From Acridotheres tristis (lineage: Eukaryota > Chordata > Aves > Passeriformes > Sturnidae), in the NCBI GenBank assembly GCA_037013685.1, contig CM072889.1:18237976-18301975 (forward strand): a stretch of 64,000 nt of DNA, read 5' to 3'. The first letter of the stretch is position 1. Each line of letters begins with the position of its first letter. Of the stretch, positions 39,201 through 52,797 are shown piece after piece. A program made the position numbers and the translations under genes. Under the pieces are notes generated by a model that saw only the letters and a list, made by a program, of their open reading frames with translations, made no database searches and was not told the DNA's origin.

Positions 39201-42200
39201 TGTTATCTGGATCAGATATGCAAGCTCTGGATACAGGAGTTTCAGCAATTTGTTTAGAGACCCGGGTTTAATTAATCAGTGTAAGATTACCAAATCGCCT
39301 TGGGATGAAAACCTGTGCCTGAGAAGTTGTAATTGGCCACTGACTAAACAGAAGGGCCCAGCTCTGCACTGGGTGTTTGGAGAGGAGGGCAGAGGCAGGA
39401 GGGAAAAAAGGCAAAGAAGAAGAAACAATCGGTGAATTAGACAAGGAGATTTTGTGGCCTGAAACCTTTTCATTCAGTAAACAACTTAATTTTTTTGTAT
39501 TGCTGCACTTTCTGTAATCAATCACCTCGTGAAATGACATTTCGTCTTCGTTAGAAGTAAAAATGGAATTAAAATGCTGCTTTAGCAGTGCTGATGGGTT
39601 CATGAAAAGTAGTCTGGAAACTCTTACCTTTAAATAGAGTCCTAAATACTCAAGAAATTATTCTTTTGCATATTGCAGACTTGCCATAAAAATACCATAA
39701 AAATTGAAGTTAAGGAAATATCCCAATCACTTCCCTTGGGTTTATTTTTATTCCTTTTATTCGTCTTGTATCTTGTCAGCACCTCTCCAGCAATCCTTAC
39801 TGATCTTCTCAAAATTAAGATAAATTGATAATTAACATCGCTAAGACAACTTTTTGGTAATCATCTCATTTTTCTGTGAAAAAAAAAAAAAAACCAAACA
39901 AAACCCCACATGCCATACTAAAAACACTGATTTCAAGGGATGTTTTCATTTCACCTATTTCTTCCTCCCCAGCATAACTTGTGACTTATCCACCAAGTTT
40001 CAGGACAGAAAATCCACAAAATGATTGGCAGGAACTGTCACTGGGATTCATGCACAGCAGCAGAACTGAAATATGTTCCAGGATTTGAGATTTTGACCCA
40101 ATTTTAGAAAAACATGGATAGTTTGAATTGTATAAGTGTATCTATATTGATATAAAGGTGACTTGGTTTTTGTCTAATGTATCAGATGGCAGCCAGATAT
40201 GGCTGACTGGAAATCAGGAGTGTTCTCTGAGCAGATTTATTTCACCAAAGATAAAATAAATTCAGTAATTTTATATTGATCATTTAGCATGGAAATAACA
40301 AGCCAGTGTAATGCATTTAACGTGGTGTAATGCTCATGGTGAACCATTTGGCAAGGTAAGATTTTAGTATTATCAGGTTCATAAAAACTTGTCTTTTGAG
40401 AATATAATGAACATTTCTCCATTTGTTCTGAAGTGGAGAAAATATGAAGATCAAGTCCTTGCTTAAAGGAGGTTGTTGAAACTTTTTGCCTCATGGCATT
40501 TTAGGTGCCTTGTGGCTTTTTTGTTCCTTTATTTCCTTTGGGTGGACAAGCTAAAAGAGCAACTAAAATGAAAAAAAAAATTATTCACAAGATAAAGAAC
40601 TCTGGATGAATAATTTACAAGAAGTAACATATTCTTGAGAGCTCACACACTCCATTCAAAGTATCACAGCTATTTAAAAAATCTGAATTTATACAAAATT
40701 TTTCTCTGCTGCCCCTTCAGGGAGCCAGTTGTTTTCCCTCACTCATTTTTGGTAATATGATAAGCTGTGCATCAAATAAGTCAGGGAAAAAAAATGTATC
40801 TATGATGAACAATGCTTGTGTGGTGAGTGACAGAATTTGCCATATATGCCAGAGGAGAAAGTTCTGAATCCCAGAGTTAGCAGTACAGGAATGTCACATT
40901 CTGGTATCATACTGAGCCAGTGGATGGACTGAAAGGTAATTAGTAGAACAGCTTATTTTCCTTTAATCATCATTTCATCATCATCATCATTTCACAGTCA
41001 CTCCTACTCTCAATCTATATCGGATATTTTTGGGTTTTTTTGAGAGTTTCTTGTAACACTCTATTAATTGACTGGAATACAGCAATTACCAGCTTTGATT
41101 TGAATACGTACATGAATCTGTGTGTTCTGGCCAATGTTCTTTTTATACTTATTTTAATTTTTGACCATTTCAGGCAGGTTGGCGGGACCAGCAAAAGTTA
41201 TGAGCTCTAACTTTAGTTGTGTTCTAGTTGTGAACGTTTTGTAACAGTTTTTGGGTTTTGGGGTTTTTTTGTTTTTTTTTTTTTGTGCTGGAGAGAGAAG
41301 CCTGCATTCAGGATTACTTACTGTGAGCCTGTGGAACTTTTGAAGCAATTGCATCTAAAAATCTTTGGACAAATGGCCTTTCTAGTGGGTACTTCGAGTC
41401 CAAATTAGGAATTGCAGTTTGCTGAGCTGCCCTTGGGGTGGCCAGCACCTTGTTACTCGTGAAGATGGAACCTGGAAATGAAAAGCCTGGCATTAAAATC
41501 TGATGGACCAGAACTCCTTTGGAGTGCACCTTGCTTTCCCCACTTCTCTTTTCTCTTTCATGAAAGGATTTTTTTTTCTTTTTTTTTCCCCTTCTTTTCT
41601 CTGGAAGATGAGAACATGACCATTCACTTCAGAGCTCTTATCCTTCAAGTGTAGGGGCCAAGTGCAAAACTCTTTTGTTGGGAGTTGGATGCCCCTTCTT
41701 CTCCTCGTGCTTTGGAGCTGTCCTCAAGCCCATTTACACGTAATTATATCGATCTAATCTCTACTCTCACCAAATGCCAAGCTCCAACCCATTTTTATGT
41801 GTTTCTCAGTTCCTCTGAAGGGCCTTTCTTGTGCAGAGGGGTGAGAGCTCATCCAGGGAAATTTGGGTATCGTGGCTGAAGCTTCGGTGCTCGTCCAGCA
41901 TCCCGGAGTCACTGCCCTGCGTGGAGCCCGGGGAATTCTCAACTTTCTGCCAACTTCCTGAAATCCGTTTGTAAAATCCCTTTTCTGTGATCACACATCC
42001 CAGAGGGTGATGGTGCTGGAGTTAGAAAGGGAGAGCAGATTTGCTGCTCTCAAAAGTATTGCCCGATTTCTTTCTGTCCCATCGTGTTCCCTCCTCTTCA
42101 CCATCAGTCTCTGGACTTGGCTCGTTCCCTAAGGAAAGGAGTGTTCAGCCTGGGGACTGCAGCCTGTCCCTGGAGCTGGGGAGAAAAGGGTAAAACACAA

Positions 42201-42862
42201 CAGAAACACGCAGGGAAAACACGCTGAAAAAAAAAAAAAAAAAAATATAAAATCACTCCTCAGGCAGGGCTAAGAACAGCACAGTTCTGAGAAACACTGA
42301 TGTAGGTGTGCATTTCTCATTGTATAAGGGCCAGTCTATTTTAACTATTTAAAATAATGAGATTTTACAGTGGGAACAGTTGTAACTAGAGTCCAGTCCC
42401 TTTTAAAAGTGAATTAAAGTTTGATTCCGAGAAGCACTTTGAGGAATTTCTAGAATTGGTTTACCACGTAAAATTTTATGAAATCGTTACATTTTATTAC
42501 ATTACAGTTAGTGCTGGATTTTAAGATATATCTTTTGGAAAGTTTTGGCACTGTAAAAAATCATCAAAGCACATAAAATTCTCTGATTTTTAGCGGTTTA
42601 TTAAAATAATGAGCTCTTCATCATGGGAAGTCTATTTAAAGTGTATTCATGGCTTTTTGATGTTCTATTTGGTTACATTTAGCAATGATAATGAAAGACA
42701 GCTCTTCAATATTCCTGTATTTTGTTGTACATTTCGAAATGGGCAACACAGCTCTTTGGGGGAAGGGGAAAAACTGAATTTTTGCTCTCATGTTTGCTCA
42801 TTTGGGTTTCTTTGAATGCCAAGGACATCATCCCCTTCTCCAACAGGTATGCTTTGAAAACA
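36263..42862. other. Intronic DNA, no gene seen
   Basis: This is AT-rich unique sequence. It contains a small (ATC)n run at 40967-40990, an A-run at 42227-42245 and T-runs near 37691 and 41271-41284. No open frame exceeds about 111 codons and none is recognisable. Confidence 0.55.
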
Positions 42863-43018
42863 TTATAATATAATATAATATAATATAATATAATATAATA
42901 TAATATAATATAATATAATATAATATAATATAATATAATATAATATAATATAATATAATATAATATAATATAATATAATATAATATAATATAATATAATT
43001 AATATAATATAATTAATA
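42863..43018. repeat. (TATAA)n microsatellite, about 155 bp
   Basis: The pentamer repeats without a break from 42863 to about 43000, then continues imperfectly with extra AATT steps to 43018. The uninterrupted tract suggests it is young and length-variable. It could unwind easily. Confidence 0.95.
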
Positions 43019-45855
43019 TCCAGTGCCATAGAGTGTAAAAATCTGGTTTGAATTATCTCAAGTTGGGCATTCAGAAATAAAGGCATAATGGAGGCTGCAT
43101 AAATTTGCTACATTTTTTAATTCCTCAGTTTCCCAGATGCAAATGGCCTCAATAAAGCAAATAATGCAGGTGGGATTTTATTCATATTCGTGAAGCTTTT
43201 GATTGTGCTGTGAAAACAACAGATACCAGAGGAAATGAATAAATCTGCATTCAGCACATGGCTTTGAAAGTATTAATTAAAAAGGTGTATGGCCACATGC
43301 TGATTAGAGTAGATAAAGAGAAATATTGAATAACTACTTATTCTCTGAACTGGGCCCAAGGGTCCTATGAGAAAAATAGTATATGATAATTTAATTAAAG
43401 TTTGCATCAAAACACATTTACACAAGGGAGCTGAATAAATATTGCAGAGTTTGCACTTTGTAACTCTCCAGTGCTTCCCTGGAAATGTTGGATCCCTTTG
43501 AGTGCAGAGGTTCTTCAATGGGACACCAGGTCCTGATGAGACACTTGGTGTATTCACCTCACTGAAGGCCTTAGGTTCAAGGCATTCATAGGATAAATAA
43601 GTATTTGAATCAGGAAAAGAAACCCAACCAAACTAACAAATATTGATTGCAGCACGTTTGGAAGCACAATTCAATTCTGGGTATGATAGAAGAAAGGGGG
43701 AAAAGGGAGCTGGGATGTTCTGAAGAAGTCATCCAGATAAGCCTACATATTTATAAACATTTGAGCACTGATATTAATTGTTATATCAGTATATAAGACC
43801 CTCTGTAAAATATCTAGGCAGAGCTGAGTGAGTTTTTTATTTCCTGGACAGGTCTGGACTGCTCACTATTTTTTTTTTTCCCTGGAGAAATTTGATTATT
43901 CAAGTCCTGAAGCTGCATATTTACTCAGTGTAGCAAGACCAGGAGCAGGGAAAGGGCTCTGGTGTGTACAGAATGAGGAGACAAGTACATGAAGGGATGG
44001 ATAAATGGAGTCACAGTCTGATAGAGAAGGGGCCATGTCCAGTCTAGAGCAGGAGGGGGAATTCTCCCTGTGCTGAAGCTCAGGACAAAACAATAACTGG
44101 CTGAAATAATATTAGTTCGAATATTGACTATGATGCCATGATCAATTGTTTCATTTCGAGTGTTTCTGGGCTTTACAATAAATCTCCAAACCCCTGTTAC
44201 AGTCACAGTGGTGCCACATTCATGACAGTATCTTTGTGCTTTCCAATTCCAGTGGGTAATGGACTTATAACTACAAAATCTATTTGATTTTTTTCCTATT
44301 GTAATAGCACCCGAAACACGTTCTCAATGCTGCTATATCAGCTTGCTTCTGTAATTCAGATAATATATAGATATATAGCAAGTGTTGTGTGACAGAGCAA
44401 GAGAAAGGATCTGTGAGTGTGAAAAGGAAAGAAAAATACTCAGTGTCAGGAACCTCCCTGTTTGGGGAGTTGGAGTCAGGGGTTTGTTATTTGCTTGTTT
44501 TCCCCCCAAGACTTTCATGTCCTTTACTGCAGTAGCTCTGCAGATATTCCAGTTTCATCTTCCAGCATTCCAGTCAGTGGGAGGCTTTTTCCCAGCCATG
44601 ATAAATTATTCTCTGTCAGAATCCAAATCTGCCTTTTCAAGTCTGATCATTTGTGATGAATTTATTCTGTTAACATGGGCTTGAATAGAAGCAATAGAGG
44701 ATAATAAATTAACTTTGAGCATATTAATGACATCTCCAGACTATGGGTGAGTTAAGGAATAAATAGATGAAATAGTTTCAATAACAGACCGGTGAACACT
44801 TAGTCAGCAGTTGACTGGTAACTTTTAATTTAGGTCCTTTTATGTCCTATGCTTAATTTAAAACCAGAAAGATGTGAAGCAGCCCTTTGGAACACAGGCT
44901 GAGTTCAACCTCCTCCTGCCACCCCCAGCACTGTAGGAAAGGTGGTTGTGAAATGCAGGTTGCTGAAGCTCGAGGAACATCAGCTTCAGAAATTCAGGTT
45001 TGGACCCTCTCAAAAAGAAATCTGTGCCAAAAGTGGTGACAGCTTTCTCTACGGCATCTGCCAGAGCAGCACTTAACCCAGACTTAAAATATCCTTTCTG
45101 TAGGACTTAAGAAAAAATAAACATAAGTGATGGGATTTTGTGGGTTTGCTCTTATGAACTAGAGATTAGGTTAGTTCAAGAACTTTCACTCCTAGCAAGA
45201 ACTGCTGGGATTTATTTGGTTACCTTCAATGTGTGTCTGCCCTGGCCAGGATTTCAAAACCACACTTTCAAAAGAGCTCGAGGCTGCATGCTGAGCTTTA
45301 GTGACTTTGTAAGAACTGATTTTTCTTAAATCTGATCCTAAAGGTGCCTCTGTCCCATGCAGTAGAGAAATGGCTGATTGAGGCTTATATACTAAAGGAG
45401 GTGATAAGCTCCCTGACAAGTCTGATTGCTAGTTTTTAACCTTGCTAAATAATATATGTTAGGCTTTTATTAGCTTAAGCATATTCATGCCAAAGCTTAT
45501 CAAACAGGAGTGAACATTACATTTTTTGCAAAGACAGCCATGGTTCAATATATAAAAATATGACTATAAGGAGGGTTGAGTCAAAACTTGACACCTACTC
45601 TGAGAAATTTGAAGGTCAATAAATTTATATCTCTCCTCAGAATCCTTCCACAGACACACATAGACTGTGTGTGGCTATAAGGAGGTGTTTATATAATTGA
45701 GTTTATAAAAGCATAATTTAAAGATCAACCGGTGTGTTTGTTTCCATTTTAAAATATTTCCATCTTTGAAGTAATGAAGTTTAATTTCATGAACAATTGG
45801 ATACCTCACGCAGTTTAACTTAATACCCCCACAGTTTTATATTTGTTATGCTCCA

Positions 45856-45907
<52 letters not shown>
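45856..45907. repeat. (AAT)n microsatellite
   Basis: About 17 uninterrupted copies of the trinucleotide. It is a perfect tract and therefore probably polymorphic in length. Confidence 0.95.
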
Positions 45908-46290
45908 TTTGCCCTGTTTTCAAGCATCACAGTCCTCATGGCTGCAGCCACAGGACTTTTCCTGACAGCTGCTGCAATGGGCTGACAGGATGCTGTCAGC
46001 AGCTGCTCACTTCCATTCTCTTGGCTGATCTTCCTGACACTAAAATCTTCCAGAATAATCACAGCTATCACTGTTTCCTAACAGTGTCTTTTAAAAATTA
46101 TCCATGCTAGGAGAAAATGTTCTATAAAGAATTGTGTCAAGTGTTGATCTGGCCTAAATTATTCCCATCGTTTTTCTGTTGTCCAGGGGCTGATGGAATC
46201 TTCTGTTTTAAGGAAAACCCCACAAGTTTAGTAATGCTGCTGGCTAAAATTCCAGTGTTTTTATATTTTAATTGAAAATTATTCTGGAGA

Positions 46291-46312
46291 ACATACATAT
46301 ATATATATATAT
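46291..46312. repeat. (AT)n microsatellite
   Basis: This is a short alternating AT run just after acatac. It is simple sequence of no evident function. Confidence 0.85.
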
Positions 46313-49300
46313 GCCACAAAAACTGAATAGTTGGAGAAGGCTCATGTGAGTGAGACGAGGAACTTCCAATCAAAGAGCCAAACTTCAGTGGAGAACCTGG
46401 TAAGAAGGGGATGCTGAGGAGCTGTGACAGTATTGCCTCATCAGGATGCTGCCCAAATTTCTGGAGGTGCCAGCAGTGCCTGTAAAGGCCCAATTAGGAA
46501 GTTGGAGCCATCTCAATCAGTCATTTTGAACTCTCAGGTAAATGCTGGAAGCTGCAGTTTTTCAGGAATCCCTTTTCTTGTTCAAATGAGGCTCTGAGCT
46601 GATGTGCAAAGATTGCTCCGAATCATTCCGAGCCACGCTCCCATGCCTGACTGGAGCACAATGAGGTTTGGATTATGCTGCTTTAAATTATCACCCATTT
46701 GAAGTCATTTTCTTTATAAAACAAGATTAAAATGACTGTAATTCAAAACATTTTACCTCAAATTGATGTGAAAATTGTAGCGTTCATATTATTTCCATTT
46801 TTCAATTTGACAAAACATTTCACTCCACATACAAGCTTTTCTGTGTTGTCACTATCTTAACAGTGAAAATACGAATTTTACTCTGTGCACTTCACTCTTT
46901 CCTGATGTGTCTTATTTCTTAACACTACTTATTTAAGTTTTTGAAAGCATGTCTTTCTATAGATTATTGTGGTACCTGGGGGAAATATAAACAAATTTAG
47001 GAGGTTTGCTTACCTCCTTTTCTAACCCACACAATAACAGTTTATAACTTCATATTGTTAAGTTTGTTCTCTGGTCTTCCTATGTGCCTGATGGCTGGAA
47101 AAGTGCTGATGAATAAGCAAAGCAAGGAAGACATTGAAGTTCTAGTTTAATGGAATTGAAACTCAGATTATTTACCTGAAACTTCCTTTAATTTGCTTTC
47201 ATATTGATAGCACAGGAGAAATTTCTCTGCATTAATTTTCCTCAAAACTTCATATCTCTGAATGGAATCATGTAGGGAAAGAATAGTCTTTTCCTCAGAA
47301 GTTTATTTCATAGACAGGGAGTATTATCAGTAATACTTTTTTTAAAAAATCCAGTAAATTCTGAGTACCTTACTTGAGTTCCCCATAAAAAGGATATTTG
47401 TGTCATCTCAGAGAGAGTTCTTTTTTTCAGATTTCTTGAGGAAACAAAGAGCAGAACGACACTGAAAAGCACTGGAAAATCAAGTGACTTGCAGAAGTCC
47501 TTGTCTAAACTATTGCCAGTGAGATTTACAACTGCAAAGTTCCTGGCCTAAAAATACAATTGCATTTATTTTTAAGTCACACTGTGTTCGACCAGAAGTG
47601 CAACAGAATGCCAAACCTTATCACTTAAAATAATAGCAAGGCTCGTGTCAGCTCTCAGACCCTCCAACTCTGCCACAGAGCTGCTTTTGTGTGCTCAATC
47701 TGCAAAGGATAATTCATTCCTTACTAGGGGGTATGATTTCAAGAGCTGAAAGCTTTAACTAGTACATATGTATAGGGTAGATTTAAAGTGATTATGGAAA
47801 TGTCACCGCAGGACAATGCATTATTAGCAGGCCCTCGTATGTTGTATGCTGTCCCCTTATGTTTGCTGATAATTAAAAAGCAGATTGGGATGTCGTGGTG
47901 AGAATGAGTGCAAAATGTCCCTTTTATCATTTGCAATAAATATGAAATAGTGGTCTTGCTGTATCCTTCAGTGGTTGTTCTCTTTGCGTTGGTGACAAAT
48001 GACATCTTTCTCCTTGTAATGTGCCTGCAGGGTTAAATGACTTTATTATTATTAATGAGTCATTGCTCCAGCTGCCCAGAAATACAGGGAGTAGGAAACA
48101 TAAGAGATTTAGACCTAAGTAATTACAAATGTAATTATTACCTTTCAAATTTCATTTTTACAGCAATCACAAGGTTGTTAATCAAACATGGCCCTTTCCA
48201 TGTGCTCACACTTTTTTTGGAGCCTTTGTCCCAGGGATGAGCAGCTCCGTGGCTCCACCGAGGGTAGTTTGGTGGCAGATTGACAAAGTGGTCTTGACAG
48301 AAAACTGCTGTGAAAAAATTGGATGGGAGCTGTTGTGTAGCCATCAAGGAGGCTGTGCTTGAGAGGGTTTTCCTCTTGGAAAAGCTCCTGAGCTGCAGCC
48401 ATATGGAGCAGAGTGTCCTCCTGGGCAGCACCAGGGCCATCCCAGTGTCCTGGGGAGAGCTGCAATATTGGAGTTTTATTTCCTCCAGCCTGCCCTTCCT
48501 CAAGGTTGTTGCTGGGCATGAAGGGATCTAAAACACACAACAGAGCCAGCATGCTGCTTTAGGGGAATTAAAAACCATGGCCTCTTACCCTGGAATATTT
48601 ATCCCCATTACTCATAATTATGGATTTGTAAGTTTTGAGGTGGAGCATGAGCTTTATTCTCCTGCAGTCGTGGCAGGAAAGGGGAATAGCTGTGATTATT
48701 GTTGGGCCATGTTGTGGGTGCTGTGAAATATAAGCAGTGCTCTTTCCCAGAATCATAACCTGGACTGATATTTATTGTGAAATGTAAAATCTGAGGGATG
48801 GCTTTGGAGAAATGAGAACATTTCCATTCAATAATGCCATTTCTTCATAATATTAAGGATCCTCATATTTTAAAGAAATAAGTGAAGATGAATTGAATAG
48901 AGAAAATGGGAACTACCAGTTACCACGTTTTATACCCCCAAATGTAATGTCAATCAGCACTGTCACAAAGCATTTGAATTTTGAAACTATTTTTTTGATG
49001 GGAAAATTGTTTTGTCAAAAAAACCCTCAGCAAGCTTTATTTATATATTCAACTGGAATTAATTAATATTGTTGATGGTCCAATAAAATGTAATAGCTAT
49101 CAGCACTCAAAAAAGTATAGTGTGTTACATAGATATCAGCATAGGTGATTATTTTAAATATGTTTAGAAGTATTCTCAAATAAATAGGGTATTCATAATA
49201 AAAAAACAACTTTTTTTTGTTAATATTCTAATAAAGAAGTATAGGTTTGTTTGGTTTGATTTTTTTTTCCTTGAAATGCAATTGGATTCACCACAAAAGG

Positions 49301-52300
49301 TACAGAATATTTTTAGACTGTTGTAGGTTTGTTTTGGTTGCTGCTCTAGTGGTCTTTGACTTTAAATTTCTGTTTGTGTATATCTGATGAAAACACAATT
49401 CAGAACAACTTTTATTGGCTGTCTTTTAAGTTATCACAGGAGATATGTGTTTACTAGCTCACTGATCATTTGGGGTTTTTATGACTCCCTTTTGAAAATT
49501 AATGTTTCATTAAGGTGTCTGAACCGTGACCAATTGCCCACAGTGGTTCAATTACTTCATTTAAAAGATTATTTTTTTTTTTTAGTATTCTACTTTCCAT
49601 CAAACTTTTGTTTATTTTTTACTATAAAGTCAATAAAAATGAAGACACAGAATGAGAGACTGAAGTGAATAGAGGGTGTTAAAGACATTTGAGGTGTTTT
49701 TTCCGACACCAAACCTTGAAGGAGCTGCTGTGTGTGAAACCAGATCTTTGTTCTGATGTATCAGAATTTTTGATTGATGTACCTGATTTTTTTGATTACA
49801 CACCCTAAGCTTAGGAAATGTATTTTCTTCTGTTTCCACACCAAAGTGAGTTTATGTAGATTGCACAGGGATTCTTAGTTCTCTTTATGAATCTTTGCTC
49901 TTTTGGGATATTTAGTGATTTTTAGTAAAATCAATAAGCTGTCTTTTCTTCATGGACACACGTGATTTTATATGAAACTTAAATCTGAAAAACTAGATAT
50001 AGTGTTATATTCTGTGTCAATGATTCCTCTGAAAAGTGACAGCTGAAGCCCTTTTTTATTCAGCATATTTTGTAGGATGTTGTGTTTATTACAGGAATTT
50101 TCCAGCAGTAGCAGAGTTTGATGTGTATCACTTAAAATGCACAGTCTTTGCAGTTATGGGGGAAAAAAATGCTAATTTCACTCTTTACTATTTTTCCAGG
50201 TCGAAGGTTATTGCTGGAGGATAAACCATTTTTCACTATATAGTTTCACCTTGTTTAATTGATTTGAATTTGAATTTATATTCCATGTTAAATAATGAAC
50301 CATGTATTAATAATTAAGAAGGTTCAGTACAAATGGGAAGCAGTTAATTAAATATTAAATAAAGCACATTGTATTAGCCAGTATTGTAATCAATATACTA
50401 GATTTTTGGTTATCCATTTTAGATTGTCATTATTCTTTACTAGTTATAGTTAAAATTCTCATTGAAAACTCAATATACACTTTATAGGCCAATATATGCA
50501 GCCTTTGCAAATTACTTTTTTTGTTGTTTTTTCCATAAATATCAGCAAAACATGGACATAAAAGATGAATTCTATTGGACTGTTAGAGCAATAAGGGTCA
50601 CTGCCAGGTACTGTCCTACAGCTCTGCCACACCCATGTTCATTAGGCTGAAAAAAAGAGTTTGCAGGAGGTTTGGAGACTTGGTTTTGTCAGATTTTTGG
50701 TTTTGTTTTTGTCCTTTTTTTTTTTTTTTTTTAATTTTGTATGAAATTTCTTTCTGTGGAAAACAGTAATTGTTGAAGCTGAACTTTTTACAGGAGCTTT
50801 GCCTTTGGACCATATCTTGGTTATGATTAATACAAGATTGAGGCTCTAGTCAGAATAACAATGAAGTAACCAAATGAAAGATTAATGTGCTTTATTTGTG
50901 GGGCTATTGTTTGTGAGGCAAAGATTCACTTCACAAGTGCAGTTAATGAGACAGGAATTACCAGAGGCTGATTCTCATGCCTCCATTTCCTCTCTCCCTC
51001 ACCAACTTTCCTTGGCCATCTTCAATAATGTTGAATTCATCCTCACACCTCATCCTACCATTTGGATTTTATGAGAAGTATTTTTTTTTCTGATTAAATT
51101 CAAATTAAAACCACTGCTGCTAGGATATAAACTGTGTTCACTGGAATGGAAGCAGAGCTGATTCTTGCAAGTTACCCAGCACAATCTGGCAAGCCTGGGT
51201 AGCACAGGAAGATGTGATTTCCCTCATGCCTGTTGATTCCTCAGTCAGAACATCTGGAGGATCAATCTTCCCCTGATTTCTCACAAGCAAAGCAAGCTCT
51301 GTGCACGCAGCTGAAAATCAGAGAGTGGTGTGTCCTACTTGTTCTTTGAACAAAAAGGTTCCAAGGCTAGAATTTAAGTAACTCTTTTAGGTTTTTAATT
51401 TATTGAGACGTATACAGGAAATAAAATATTCATAGGGAACTCCTCCCAAAGGCATTTTATTATTAAACCAAAAAGCTAGAGTATATTACAGCAGCACTCA
51501 TTTAGGGTTTCTACATGCGAGCTTCTTCCTCCTGACCTTATTAAAGTAACCCAGTTTACACTAACTACTATTCCTCCCTCCCTTTTTTATTGTTAATGTC
51601 ATTTCTGTTCTCCTCATGTGGTGGAGACTTCTAAATGATGGTTCTCCAGTGGCCACTTTTGGTCACCAGGGTAATCCCGGGCCATCATTTCCCCACATTA
51701 TGCTCGAATTCCTGCTTAGATTTAGCGCCACGTTTAGTAAATACACATGGGCAGCACGTGGTGGAGGGGCCTGAGCCGTTCCTGAGGAACTCCTGGCTGA
51801 CATGAGGAGTTGGGGTTGTCATCTCCATCACTCTGGAGGGTCCCTGCTGAGCAGAGAGCGCTGGGAGCTGCTTCATCCCAAACGCTTCAGTAAACGAGAG
51901 GCACTTCTGCCTGCTGACAGAACAGTGCTGGCACTGCAAGCCATGTATTCATATATGTGCTGTGTTGTGAAAATATGAAAAATAGCTCAGCAATGGCATA
52001 ATTATGGGCAATTTGCTTAATTGCTTGCTAATTGTTGCTTGCTTTATTATGAAACAAGAGTGCTCTAAATGTAACACTGGATGGTTTGCATCCAAAATGT
52101 GTCAAATTCAAAACTGGCTTTTCATTAAGTCTTCAGCTATATGGCTTTAAAATTCAAGCACTCTCTATTCTGTGGTTTAAGTTTTTTCTTTTTTTTTTTA
52201 AATTCTTTTTTTTTTTTTAATTGGTTTGGAAATTTTCTTTGCACAGTTTCTGTGCCCCTAAACCTACATTGGTATAGTGCAGTCTGGTGGTTTCTGAACT

Positions 52301-52560
52301 TCTAATGAATCTGAGTACTTTGCTAAGGAGAGCATTTACAAATGTCTTTTGAGCATTGCTACACACGTAGATAAAGGTGGAGATCTTTTAAGGCTTCTCC
52401 AGGAGTTGATGTTCCTGACTGTCCAACCCTTAGAGAAGCATCTTCCTGTCAACACATGCATTTGGATTTTTTCTCTTAAGGGATATGTACAGTTCTGAAA
52501 GTTTGGCCTTTTGGAAAAGCTACTCTCTTTTTCAACCAATATATCCAGAAATGAGCAGAA

Positions 52561-52797
52561 GGTTAGACTAAAAAAAAAAAAAAAAGTTCTTTCCAGCCTA
52601 ATCTCTGTGATTCCATGGTGCAGGTGATGACTTTGATGGCAGAGGACAGAACCAGCCCTCTTGAAGTTCTTTCAGGAGTACATGTCTCTTTCAAGGCTGC
52701 AGGTAAAGAGCAGAAAAAAGTTTTGTCTATGCACCAAGTATGTGCTTCAACGATCTCACAGGTCTTTTCCAAGCAAAATGATTCTATAATTCTAACT
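52561..52797 (+). mobile_element. Two decayed CR1 LINE 3' tails in tandem
   Basis: Both pieces match the well-known CR1 end (about ggtcttttccaacctaaatgattctatgattct). The first, 52561-52616, reads ggttagact, then an A-run of about 16 bases where the consensus continues, then ttctttccagcctaatctctgtgattcc. The second ends at about 52762-52796 (ggtcttttccaagcaaaatgattctataattct). Both point in the gene-sense direction and are diverged and 5'-truncated, as is usual for CR1. The sequence between them is unclear. Confidence 0.6.

Larger units (their letters stand above)
43019..52560. other. Intronic DNA, no gene seen apart from the simple repeats listed
   Basis: This is AT-rich unique sequence. 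It includes (AAT)n at 45856-45907, (AT)n at 46291-46312, T-runs near 49570, 50718 and 52190-52218, and a slightly GC-richer patch at 48.2-48.5 kb with open frames on both strands (up to 124 codons, minus strand). Those frames overlap each other and resemble no family, and the patch might be an old repeat. Nothing else is supportable. Confidence 0.55.

Noticed and set aside
42706..43086. Minus-strand frame of Ile/Leu/Tyr repeats
   Set aside because: Translation of the (TATAA)n microsatellite.
45820..46071. Minus-strand frame with a poly-Ile stretch
   Set aside because: Translation of the (AAT)n microsatellite.
48178..48552. Overlapping minus-strand frames of 121-124 codons
   Set aside because: Two frames overlap on the same strand with a third on the other. 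No similarity or splice signals; perhaps an old repeat.
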